Shown in pieces: positions 1-6,936 of a stretch of DNA of 29,808 bases; positions within the stretch are counted from its first letter, which is position 1, and each line of letters starts with the position of its first letter. The DNA lies in the IMG/VR virus record IMGVR_UViG_3300006847_000306, positions 1-29,808 of that record, one strand, 5' to 3'. The translations under genes were made by a program, and so were the position numbers. The DNA comes from a virus. The notes beneath the pieces were generated by a model. It was not told the DNA's origin. It saw nothing but the letters and a program-made list of their open reading frames with translations, and made no database searches.

Positions 1-896
1 TTCCAGTTGCACTCCAACAAGCAGTGCTCCATCCGCAACCGTTTGACCGACTTGATCTCGAACAAGCACTTGATACTCGGCTGACTGGCGAGGGACATCC
101 AGGCGTAGTTCTTACTCAGGTGGCAGCGGCTGATGAGAATGTCGGAGCACGCCATCTCCGGCGAGGCGCAGTCGCTGCCGCCGAACATGACGTTCTCGGC
201 CCCGCCCTCTAAGAAGCAGTTCTCGATCTTGAGATACTGGCCGCCGTTCCAGGCGCTGACCGCCTGGCTATCCCGCCCCGGCTCGAAGATGTCCTTGATG
301 TAGCAGCTGCTCACCGTGACGTTCGACGCATTCAGGGTGATGCCGCGATGCCCGCCGAGGACCGGGTCACCGAAGATGTAGCAGCGGTCAAAGAGGAACC
401 CGTCGGGGCGGTCTTCCGGCGTGAGCATGTTGCGCTTGTCGCCGCCCATCTCGACGTGCGAGTAGCTCTTGGTCAGTGGCGGCCCGATGCCGATATTCAC
501 AAAGGCGACGTGGTGCGCTTTGTTCTGGATGCGGATGGGAGAGGTGGTTTTGGTCACTCCCTGCAGCACGCCCAGCGCCGGCAGGTACTCCGGTGTGATC
601 ATCGACCCGACCGGCGGGTACTCGCTGCTATCACTGGTGATCGTCACCCACGGCGCGTCCGGTGGGCGCTCGCGGATCCGCAACTCGCCGAGATGCGTCC
701 CGACCTCCAGCTGGATGATGCCGCCGGTCGGCTCCAGCGCGTCATACGCCGTCTGCACGCTCTCGCCGACCGGCACCTTCACCGTCGGCACGTCGATCGG
801 CGCCGGGAAGGCCTGGTCGACTTCGCTCCGCAGCTGCTCGGCATCGGCCACGATGTGGTCGATGAGGTCATACATTCGCCGTCGTTCACCCGCCAT
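1..896 (-). CDS. Right-handed beta-helix protein, partial (likely tail or surface decoration)
   Basis: The frame is open from the ATG at 896 to the left edge, so the C-terminus is missing and at least 298 residues are visible. After a short helical N-terminus (residues ~1-30, MAGERRRMYDLIDHIV...) come many short repeating beta-strand turns with the pattern of a parallel beta-helix, for example ITLNASNVTVSSCYI, LKIENCFLEGG and ILISRCHLSKN. Cys and Asn recur at turn positions, as in pectate-lyase-like folds. Phage proteins of this fold are commonly tail spikes or polysaccharide-degrading surface proteins; an enzyme activity cannot be shown because no catalytic site is recognised. A purine-rich GGGGGGAG lies just before the ATG, and the gene follows the helicase stop by 13 bases, so it is probably the last visible cistron of that operon. 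A tail-type protein beside replication genes is unusual. Confidence 0.8.
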   Translation of the reverse strand, partial: MAGERRRMYDLIDHIVADAEQLRSEVDQAFPAPIDVPTVKVPVGESVQTAYDALEPTGGIIQLEVGTHLGELRIRERPPDAPWVTITSDSSEYPPVGSMITPEYLPALGVLQGVTKTTSPIRIQNKAHHVAFVNIGIGPPLTKSYSHVEMGGDKRNMLTPEDRPDGFLFDRCYIFGDPVLGGHRGITLNASNVTVSSCYIKDIFEPGRDSQAVSAWNGGQYLKIENCFLEGGAENVMFGGSDCASPEMACSDILISRCHLSKNYAWMSLASQPSIKCLFEIKSVKRLRMEHCLLECNW

Positions 897-909
897 CACT
901 CCCCCCTTT

Positions 910-3417
910 TCACAACCACGCCCGCAGCCGCGGGTCCGTCACGCACCGCTCCACCAGCGCCTGCGGGCTGCCGACCAATCGCAACCCGGCGGCACTTCTC
1001 GCTCGGCTCAACGCGACATAGAGCATCCCTGGCGACTTGAAGAACGGGTCGCGGATGTTGACCTGGACCCGATCGAGACTCAGTCCCTGCGAGTTGCTGC
1101 CGACGAACGGCCCGAAGCCTAGCTCGTGGATCGTTTCCAGCTCGATGTCGAACATCGGCACGATCACCTTCAGGCACTCGATCGTCTTGACAGTGTCCGT
1201 CCCGTCGAAGTGCTTGATCACGCGGTTCGGATGCCACTCGCCTAGTGCGCGCTGTTTCTCGGGGTGGGAGAAGCCGACCAGCGCTTCGTAGCGGTCGCGT
1301 TGCTCCGCATTGATCCAGACGTGCTGGTACGGCCCCGTCGGTCCCGCGTAGGTGCCGCGCGTGCTGGCGATGCCGAGATACAACAACAGCTGCTGCACGT
1401 CGCAGGCGAGTCCTTCCGACCGCGTCGCGTAGACCAGCCGGCGATCGATCATCGAGCCATCGGTGTCGAACAGGCCCTGTAGGCACGCCGCCCAAGCCGA
1501 CGGCCCCGACGTCCAAATCGCCTCAGGGACGCGCTTGTCCACCGCGGTGACGTAGTCGCAGCCCCACGCTGCGAGCCGGAGCCGCAGTGGCAGGCTGGTG
1601 AGATGACAGCCGCGCTCGTCGCGGCGTGTGTTCGGCCGCCCACCGAGTCGCTGCGCGATCGCCATCCAGCGCTCGCGCAGGTGCGCGACCTCGCTGGTGA
1701 AGTGGATCTGGCCTTCGCGCTGGTCAGCCCAGGCGGCGTTGCCGAGCGAGGCACCGATCCACCACGCGAGGTCGCTGTCGATCTCCTGTGTGCCGGTGAT
1801 CGTCGCGGTTGTCGTTAGGCAGATCGGGTGATCGGGGACGAGCTTGCACGTCTGGCGGAAGCCATGCGGCGTCTTCCACCGATGGTCGGGCGAGCAGAGC
1901 AGTGTGTAGCCGCGCGCGGTGGTCAGTCGATGCAGACGACACTCGGTCTGCGCCACCGCCTTGAGGCGTGCGAGGCCGCCGCCCGTATCGATCCACTCGC
2001 CGACGCGTAGATCACACACGCGCACAGCGCCGCGGCCGGCGACTAACACGCGCGTGTCCGGCGCGACGCACTTATGCACCGTCGATGCATATGCAACTCT
2101 GAGCGGCAGGTAGGTAATGCTCCCGACCACTTCCCACTTGCCGTCGATCCGTGTCGCGCCCTCCGGCCCTTTCTCGCGCAGCTCTTTCCTCCGCGCCGAG
2201 TCACACGGCACCTTCACATCCCGGGTGACCGGCTCGACTTCCACCACCTCGCCGGTGCGCTGCAGCTCGACCCAGCAGGTCGCCTCGGTGGCGTCGACGA
2301 TCGTCCCGAGGTCGCCGTTGACATACAGCAGCCGCCGCGGCAGCAGCTCGGTCCGGCGGTTGGCGAGGATCATCACCAGCGCGCCGATCTTCAGCGGCAG
2401 CACCTTCGGGATGCCCCACTGCGCCTCCGGCTTCTCCAGCTGGCCCCACTCGCTTCTGAGCTTCCCCCAGCGGTGACTGGTGAACTTCAGCTCTTTGCCC
2501 TGCAGCTGTGACATCCGCAGGTAGTTGAAGCGGTCGACCGACTCGTTCTTCGCGACGATGGTCGGGCCGTCGTAGTGATCGTCGGTCTCGTGGTTGATGG
2601 CGTTCCGGCTGGCGAAGTACTCCGCCACCACCCGCCCGCGGCCATGGCGCGCCGCCCGCAGCACGGCGATGAAGTCCTGGTCGTCCTGGCGGTAGATGCG
2701 GTCCAGGGTGATGACGTTCGGCGCGAAGCGCTCCCACTCGGGCGACTCGAACGCATAGCTCGCCTTCACCGGACTCAGCTGCGCGAAGTCGCCCACCAGC
2801 GTCAGCCCCATCTGCGGCGGGTCGTCGTCGTCCGGCGTGCTCTTGCCGAGGACATACCCGCGCCCGTTCACTTCGTCGATCGCCCGCACCAGGAAGGTGA
2901 GCTGGTCGCCCGCCAACATGCTCACTTCATCCAGCACCAGCCGGCGCACGCCCGACTTCCACAGTTTCCCGAGCTTGGCGGTGAGGAAGCCGGTGATGTA
3001 GGCCTCCTGCAGGCTGGCGGTGTCGAAGTAGCCGAGCACGCTGTTGATCGTTTCGCCGCCGAGATTGATCGCCGCAATCCCGGTCGTCGCGCACAGCACC
3101 AGCCCCGGCTCCTTCTCCGCCCACTCCCGGGTCGCGAAGGTCTTGCCGCTCCCCGCCGGCCCCGCCAGATAGGTGAAGGTTGGAGCCGGCGCTGCCCACA
3201 GCGTCCCATCAGCCGCGCGGGGTGGGCCGAGGTCCGGCAGGATTGACGGTGCCTCGACGCGCGCTGCTGGCGTCACGACCGGGGCGGGCGCCGGCTCCAT
3301 CTCGATCGGCGCCCGTTCGATCGGCGCCCGTCGCCGGGGCTGCACCACGGGTGCGACCGGCGCCGCAAAGGCGAGATCCGGGTCGGGCGGCGTCACTTGT
3401 CGGGTGACCGCCATCAC
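910..3417 (-). CDS. Pif1-like SF1 helicase precursor containing an intein
   Basis: The 835-residue precursor has a Pro-rich N-terminus (1-80), Walker A GPAGSGKT (86-93), Walker B LVLDEVSML (160-168), motif III GDFAQLSPV (209-217) and motif VI YVALSRAR (800-807). This set is typical of Pif1/Dda-type 5'-3' DNA helicases used in replication or recombination. Motif V is split: STVHK ends at 449 and SQGLSLD resumes at 776, with 326 intein residues between. Removing the intein leaves a contiguous TVHKSQGLSLD motif and a 509-residue helicase. The start could be GTG at 3417 or ATG at 3414; the latter overlaps the upstream stop as TGATG. Residue numbers here use 3417. The precursor must splice to be active, because motif V contributes to nucleotide and DNA contacts in this superfamily. 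Confidence 0.93.
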   Translation of the reverse strand: MMAVTRQVTPPDPDLAFAAPVAPVVQPRRRAPIERAPIEMEPAPAPVVTPAARVEAPSILPDLGPPRAADGTLWAAPAPTFTYLAGPAGSGKTFATREWAEKEPGLVLCATTGIAAINLGGETINSVLGYFDTASLQEAYITGFLTAKLGKLWKSGVRRLVLDEVSMLAGDQLTFLVRAIDEVNGRGYVLGKSTPDDDDPPQMGLTLVGDFAQLSPVKASYAFESPEWERFAPNVITLDRIYRQDDQDFIAVLRAARHGRGRVVAEYFASRNAINHETDDHYDGPTIVAKNESVDRFNYLRMSQLQGKELKFTSHRWGKLRSEWGQLEKPEAQWGIPKVLPLKIGALVMILANRRTELLPRRLLYVNGDLGTIVDATEATCWVELQRTGEVVEVEPVTRDVKVPCDSARRKELREKGPEGATRIDGKWEVVGSITYLPLRVAYASTVHKCVAPDTRVLVAGRGAVRVCDLRVGEWIDTGGGLARLKAVAQTECRLHRLTTARGYTLLCSPDHRWKTPHGFRQTCKLVPDHPICLTTTATITGTQEIDSDLAWWIGASLGNAAWADQREGQIHFTSEVAHLRERWMAIAQRLGGRPNTRRDERGCHLTSLPLRLRLAAWGCDYVTAVDKRVPEAIWTSGPSAWAACLQGLFDTDGSMIDRRLVYATRSEGLACDVQQLLLYLGIASTRGTYAGPTGPYQHVWINAEQRDRYEALVGFSHPEKQRALGEWHPNRVIKHFDGTDTVKTIECLKVIVPMFDIELETIHELGFGPFVGSNSQGLSLDRVQVNIRDPFFKSPGMLYVALSRARSAAGLRLVGSPQALVERCVTDPRLRAWL
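1093..2070 (-). other. Intein (protein intron) with a degenerate LAGLIDADG endonuclease
   Basis: Residues 450-775 of the helicase precursor. Block A begins CVAPDTRVLV with the nucleophile Cys450. Block B is GYTLLCSPDHRW, with His512 at the conserved position. Block F/G is MFDIELETIHEL...FVGSN, ending in Asn775 and followed by +1 Ser776. The penultimate residue is Ser rather than the usual His, which other inteins tolerate. Two dodecapeptide motifs are visible: WWIGASLGNAAWAD (~552-565), where the expected acidic residue is Asn560, and LQGLFDTDGSM (646-656), which looks intact. Homing may therefore be lost or weak while splicing is kept. The insertion point lies within a conserved nucleotide-binding motif, as is usual for inteins. 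Confidence 0.93.
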
Positions 3418-3677
3418 AACCCGCTCTCACTCCGAATGTGTTCCGCTCGCAGCCCCTTGGCGACCACGCGCGGCTCGAACACCACCATCGCGCCTTCCTC
3501 CAGCTCCTCGATCCGCCGGTCGTCGAGACCACTCATGTGAAAGAAGTAGTCCTTGCCGACTTCCCCCACGCCCTCGGTGCAGCGGATGAAGCCGAAGCCG
3601 CGCTCGGGGTAGAGGCGCTGCACGCGACCGCGCGCCTCAGGCAACTCGGAGCGGGAGGACGTCTCTGAAGAGGTCAT
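3414..3677 (-). CDS. Cold-shock-domain nucleic-acid-binding protein
   Basis: 87 residues from the ATG at 3677. The frame is open further upstream to 3872, but that part is the antisense-like shadow of the glycosyltransferase. The sequence GRVQRLYPERGFGFIR (about residues 15-30) contains the RNP1 signature RGFGFI, and DYFFHMS (~42-48) matches RNP2, so this is a CSP-type OB fold that binds single-stranded RNA or DNA. The remainder (EELEEGAMVVFEPRVVAKGLRAEHI) follows the family pattern. It overlaps the end of the upstream glycosyltransferase by 41 bases and its stop overlaps the helicase start, which suggests translational coupling. A role as RNA chaperone or helper of the helicase is inferred. 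Confidence 0.88.
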   Translation of the reverse strand: MTSSETSSRSELPEARGRVQRLYPERGFGFIRCTEGVGEVGKDYFFHMSGLDDRRIEELEEGAMVVFEPRVVAKGLRAEHIRSESGL

Positions 3678-4422
3678 AGCCTTTTCGATGTGCTTGTTCC
3701 CAGAACCCACGGTCGCCTCCGTTAATCTGTGTTGCCGCCCAGCGTTGATACCCAGGGTCGCCGACAGCGGTCTGTCCCCCCAGGTGCCGGCACTGCACCG
3801 GGACGTAGAAGACCTGCCACTGCAGCCGGCGCGCGAGACAGCCGAGCGCCCCGTCGTAGAAGTGGTGGACAAAGCCGTTCACCTGCAGGTAGTCCCACGG
3901 CGGCATGTGCGTCGCGCCACTCGGACTCCGCCCCTGCCAGAACGCCCGCCGCCCGATCTGACTGAAGCCGTCGAGACAGACGACTTCCTCCGGCAGCAGG
4001 CTCCGCGCGCCGTGCGCTTCGGCGTCGACCAGATTGCTGCGGAAGCCGATCCGCGCCAGCTGCATCGGGTCATACGGTTCCTGATACAGCTCGTCGCTGC
4101 CCAGGCCGATCGCGCCGCCGAAGCCGACCAGCCCCACGTCTGGATGGCGGCGGAAGCAGGTCTCGACGACGTCGTCCCAGCCCCGTTCGAGGATCAGCAC
4201 GTCGTCATGCAGGCAGGCGATGATGTCGACGTCGGGCCACAGCACGAGCATCTCGTCGATGCCCCGCCGGAACGCCGGCACGGTCCCGAGGTACGGCTGC
4301 TCGTCGCTGCTGCCGTTCTCCACCACCAGGATCGGCAGGTCGGTCACGGCGTGCTGCAGCCACGACTGGAAGCACGGGTCGGCGCGTCGGCGATTGGTCG
4401 TCGCGGTGACAATGCCCAGCAT
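3637..4422 (-). CDS. GT-A fold (family 2-like) glycosyltransferase
   Basis: 261 residues from the ATG at 4422, chosen because it overlaps the upstream stop as TGATG; the longer open frame to 4824 is a shadow. The N-terminus MLGIVTATTNRR and PILVVENGSSDE (30-41) have the Rossmann-like nucleotide-sugar site of family 2 enzymes. CLHDDVLIL (70-78) supplies the DXD-like metal-binding acids, and a late CRHLGG (211-216) matches the C-terminal His/Gly element seen in many GT2 enzymes. It would transfer a sugar from a nucleotide sugar to an unknown acceptor. It sits two small genes from a GT-B enzyme, which suggests a shared glycosylation task such as a virion protein, phage DNA base or host surface. 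Confidence 0.85.
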   Translation of the reverse strand: MLGIVTATTNRRRADPCFQSWLQHAVTDLPILVVENGSSDEQPYLGTVPAFRRGIDEMLVLWPDVDIIACLHDDVLILERGWDDVVETCFRRHPDVGLVGFGGAIGLGSDELYQEPYDPMQLARIGFRSNLVDAEAHGARSLLPEEVVCLDGFSQIGRRAFWQGRSPSGATHMPPWDYLQVNGFVHHFYDGALGCLARRLQWQVFYVPVQCRHLGGQTAVGDPGYQRWAATQINGGDRGFWEQAHRKGYDLFRDVLPLRVA

Positions 4423-4682
4423 CAGTTGTTCTCCGGGTCGAACGGGAAGTCGTACTCCCGTCTGCCGACGACTTCGACGTCGCCCTCGGCGGTCAGCTCG
4501 GGGCAGGCCTCGATGAACTCCTGGAACAGCGCGACGATCGGCCGCAGGTGGTGGCCGGCAAAGGTGACGGTGTGCTCGCCGCAGATGTCGCAGCTGATAT
4601 GCAGCTCGGCGACGAGGAACGGCTTGCCCTGCCCCACGGGCGGCGTCACGGTGATGGCGCGGGCGCGCACCAGCGCTTTCAC
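4422..4682 (-). CDS. Small protein with one CxxC pair, unknown function
   Basis: 86 residues with a GTG start at 4682 that overlaps the previous stop (GTGA). Its own stop overlaps the glycosyltransferase start. ISCDICGEHTVTFAGHHL carries one Cys pair followed by two His, which could bind a metal, but a full zinc finger is not evident. The C-terminus is acidic (EGDVEVVGRREYDFPFDPENN). It is probably translated from the same message as the two glycosyltransferases. No family was recognised. Confidence 0.7.
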   Translation of the reverse strand: MKALVRARAITVTPPVGQGKPFLVAELHISCDICGEHTVTFAGHHLRPIVALFQEFIEACPELTAEGDVEVVGRREYDFPFDPENN

Positions 4683-4888
4683 CGCAGTGCCTCCAGCACG
4701 TCAGGTCGGGCAAGGGCGAGTTGCACGCCGTCCCAGACGCCCTGCAGATAGCAGCTGCGCGTGGCGCTCTCGACGATGTTCGCGTCGTGGCACGCGCGCC
4801 GGACGATCGCGGCGATGCGGGCATCGGCGAACGCCATGTACTCGTGCGGCACCTGCAGCGTCTCGATCTCCGGTGTGCGCTTCTTCAT
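4679..4888 (-). CDS. Small helical protein, unknown function
   Basis: 69 residues from the ATG at 4888, which overlaps the GT-B gene's stop by four bases (ATGA). The frame is open to 5107 but the upstream part is a shadow of that gene. The protein is predicted mostly helical (MAFADARIAAIVRRACHDANIVESATR...) with no clear motif. It is tightly coupled on both sides, so it is likely expressed with the glycosyltransferases. Confidence 0.65.
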   Translation of the reverse strand: MKKRTPEIETLQVPHEYMAFADARIAAIVRRACHDANIVESATRSCYLQGVWDGVQLALARPDVLEALR

Positions 4889-6042
4889 AGCCCGCTCCGT
4901 ATCCAGCTCACCCAGCGGTCGCCGAGCGCCTCCCAATCGAGGTGCGCGACGCTGCCGCGGCAATACGCGGCGGCGGTCTCCCGGCCGACCTCGTCTCGCC
5001 AGGTGAGCGCCCGCTCGGCGGCGTTCGCCACATCCTCGATGCGGAAGACCGGCCGGCGCAGCGCATAGACGCTCTCGGTGCGGTACTCGCGCATCGGCAC
5101 GCGCCACTCGACCTTCGGCACCAGCTCACTGCCGCCGCCGAAGTCACCATGGATGACCGGCACGCCGGCCGCGAGCGACTCGACGATCGGATAGCCGAAG
5201 CCTTCGCCCAACCCCGGGGCGATCGTCAGGTCGCAGCGCTGGTAGAAGCAGGCCAGCTGCCGGTCGTTCATCGTGCCGAGCGTCACGGTGACGCGCTTCT
5301 GCAGGCCGCAGTCCTCGACCAGCTGGGTGATGCTCCAGGCATTGACCAGCAGGTCGGTGTGCAGCCAGCCGTAGACCTTCCGCCCGCGCGCGGCCAGCAC
5401 GGCGAGCGTCTCGAAGAAGAGCGCGAGATCCTTCCGCGGCTGGTTGGTGGCGACGCAGCCGATGAGCGTGTCGTCCCGATTGATGTATGGCCCGAGGCGC
5501 GACGTCACCCACTCCCGCTCGGTGTCGCTCGCCTCGCTGTAGTCCGCCGGCCAGAGGCCGTGCGGCAGGTAGCTCACGTCCTCGCCGCGCACGGACTTGA
5601 TGATCTGTGCGCCCCAGCGGGTATAGGCGAGCACGCGGTCGAACGTCTGCAGCGGGACAGCGGGCGGGCCGGACAATCCGCCCAGGCGGTTGTGCGAATC
5701 GACCGCGGTGTAGCACCACTTCTTCGCCGGCACGTCGATGTCGCAATATGCATAGAGGCGCGCCGGATCCCAGACCAGGAACAGCACGCCTGGCTGCTCG
5801 CCGAAGCGGTCCTTCCAGATCGCGGCGACGAACTTCGCGCCCCAGTCGTCGCCCCGCTCGGCGACGCCCATCGGGACGTGCGGCCACGCCGTCCAGCAGG
5901 GCGGCACGGCCCCGCCGACCGAGACGAGATCGAGCGGGAGGTTGCGCGCCCCGATGAGCACGCCGAGGTCCCGGGCGATCCGTCCCAATCCGGTGGGTTC
6001 CTGCGGGCCGTCGCCGACCAGCAGGCAGGGGATGCGCTCCAT
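4885..6042 (-). CDS. GT-B fold (family 4-like) glycosyltransferase
   Basis: 385 residues, full length for the family. The C-terminal half carries the donor-site signature GLGEGFGYPIVESLAAG (278-293), with the E-x7-E pair Glu280 and Glu288, followed by VPVIHGDFGGGSEL. CVATNQPRKDL (196-206) provides the basic residues that usually contact the nucleotide phosphate, and LPHGLW (159-164) is the inter-domain element common in GT4 enzymes. The N-terminal domain starts IPCLLVGDGPQEPTGLGRI, a Gly-rich acceptor-domain loop. It likely uses a nucleotide sugar in the cytoplasm; donor and acceptor are unknown. It starts one base after the stop of the small upstream gene and overlaps the next gene by four bases. 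Confidence 0.9.
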   Translation of the reverse strand: MERIPCLLVGDGPQEPTGLGRIARDLGVLIGARNLPLDLVSVGGAVPPCWTAWPHVPMGVAERGDDWGAKFVAAIWKDRFGEQPGVLFLVWDPARLYAYCDIDVPAKKWCYTAVDSHNRLGGLSGPPAVPLQTFDRVLAYTRWGAQIIKSVRGEDVSYLPHGLWPADYSEASDTEREWVTSRLGPYINRDDTLIGCVATNQPRKDLALFFETLAVLAARGRKVYGWLHTDLLVNAWSITQLVEDCGLQKRVTVTLGTMNDRQLACFYQRCDLTIAPGLGEGFGYPIVESLAAGVPVIHGDFGGGSELVPKVEWRVPMREYRTESVYALRRPVFRIEDVANAAERALTWRDEVGRETAAAYCRGSVAHLDWEALGDRWVSWIRSGL

Positions 6043-6043
6043 G

Positions 6044-6235
6044 TCAGTTGGTGAGCGGTGCGGGTTCAGCGGTCGCAGCGGCCGGCTTCCTCGTCGACTT
6101 CTTCGTCGTCGTCGCGCGCGGCTGCCGGTTCTTCACAATGGCCGACGCGATCGCCAGCGTCTGCTGGGCGAGCGCCAGTTCGGCGTGCTCGAAGTAGTTG
6201 ATCACCGCGATGACCGGGTCCTTCGGTTTCGACAT
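6044..6235 (-). CDS. Small protein with Lys/Ala/Pro-rich tail, unknown
   Basis: 63 residues. The first 35 form a likely amphipathic helix (VIAVINYFEHAELALAQQTL). The last ~28 are basic and low in complexity (ATTTKKSTRKPAAATAEPAP), reminiscent of histone-H1-like tails, so non-specific DNA binding is possible but unproven. It lies 2 bases after the Zn-ribbon gene and just before the GT-B gene, all in one direction. Confidence 0.65.
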   Translation of the reverse strand: MSKPKDPVIAVINYFEHAELALAQQTLAIASAIVKNRQPRATTTKKSTRKPAAATAEPAPLTN

Positions 6236-6237
6236 CG

Positions 6238-6909
6238 CTAACTCCTGATGTTGTCGACGTTGGCGAACGCCCGCAGCAGCGCGCCGCAGTTGCCACAGGT
6301 GATCTCGTACGGCACCTCGCCGTTCGCGCCCTTCGGCACATCCTCCTGGTAGTAGCTTTCGCCGCAGCCCTTCTTCCCCTCGACCACCTGCACCTGGCCG
6401 GCGTTGTCCCGGGCGCGAATATCCCGATCCTTGCTGCAGCGCCAGCTGTATCTCAGGTCGGCGCTGAACTCCTTGCCCGCCTGCTTCTGCACCGCCGCCA
6501 TGTACTCCCGGTTGCTCTTCGGCTTGGCCTTCTCGCCGGTGGCGCGCAGCAGGTAGTCGAGGTCACTGGCGACGACGGACTTGTCCTTGCCGCGAGCGCG
6601 CTCGTTGTTGGTGAGGCGCGTCTCGAACGGCTCGCCGTTGCTCTTGCCCTGGGGCGACTGCACGATCAGCAGCGGATGGTCGCGGTCGAACGCCAGCCGC
6701 ACGCGCTGCGACGGGTTCTTGTCGGCGGCGTCGAACAGATCCCAGATCGGCGCGGTCTGCAGGCCAGCGGGGAGCTTGAAGCGATACGCCCCGGGTGGCG
6801 GCGGCGGCGCGAAGCTGCCGAAGATCGGGAGGTCGTCGAGGTCCTGGCCGGCAGTCGGCAGGACTTCGTCTTTCAGCTGGCCCGCGAGTTCTGCGAGTGA
6901 CTTTCCCAT
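6238..6909 (-). CDS. Zn-ribbon phage protein, possible ssDNA-binding role
   Basis: 223 residues. There is an acidic/Pro-rich stretch (DLDDLPIFGSFAPPPPPGAYRF, in part 24-44), a middle beta-rich part (VRLAFDRDHPLLIVQSPQG) and a C-terminal zinc ribbon formed by Cys158, Cys182, Cys205 and Cys208 (WRCSKDRD, GCGESYY, CGNCG). Its place after a RecB-like nuclease and a Sak4-like ATPase is where phages often carry a single-stranded DNA-binding protein. That role is inferred from context; an OB fold is not evident by eye. A non-enzymatic replication accessory is an alternative. Confidence 0.75.
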   Translation of the reverse strand: MGKSLAELAGQLKDEVLPTAGQDLDDLPIFGSFAPPPPPGAYRFKLPAGLQTAPIWDLFDAADKNPSQRVRLAFDRDHPLLIVQSPQGKSNGEPFETRLTNNERARGKDKSVVASDLDYLLRATGEKAKPKSNREYMAAVQKQAGKEFSADLRYSWRCSKDRDIRARDNAGQVQVVEGKKGCGESYYQEDVPKGANGEVPYEITCGNCGALLRAFANVDNIRS

Positions 6910-6936
6910 GACGATGCACCTCTGACGGATGACGAG

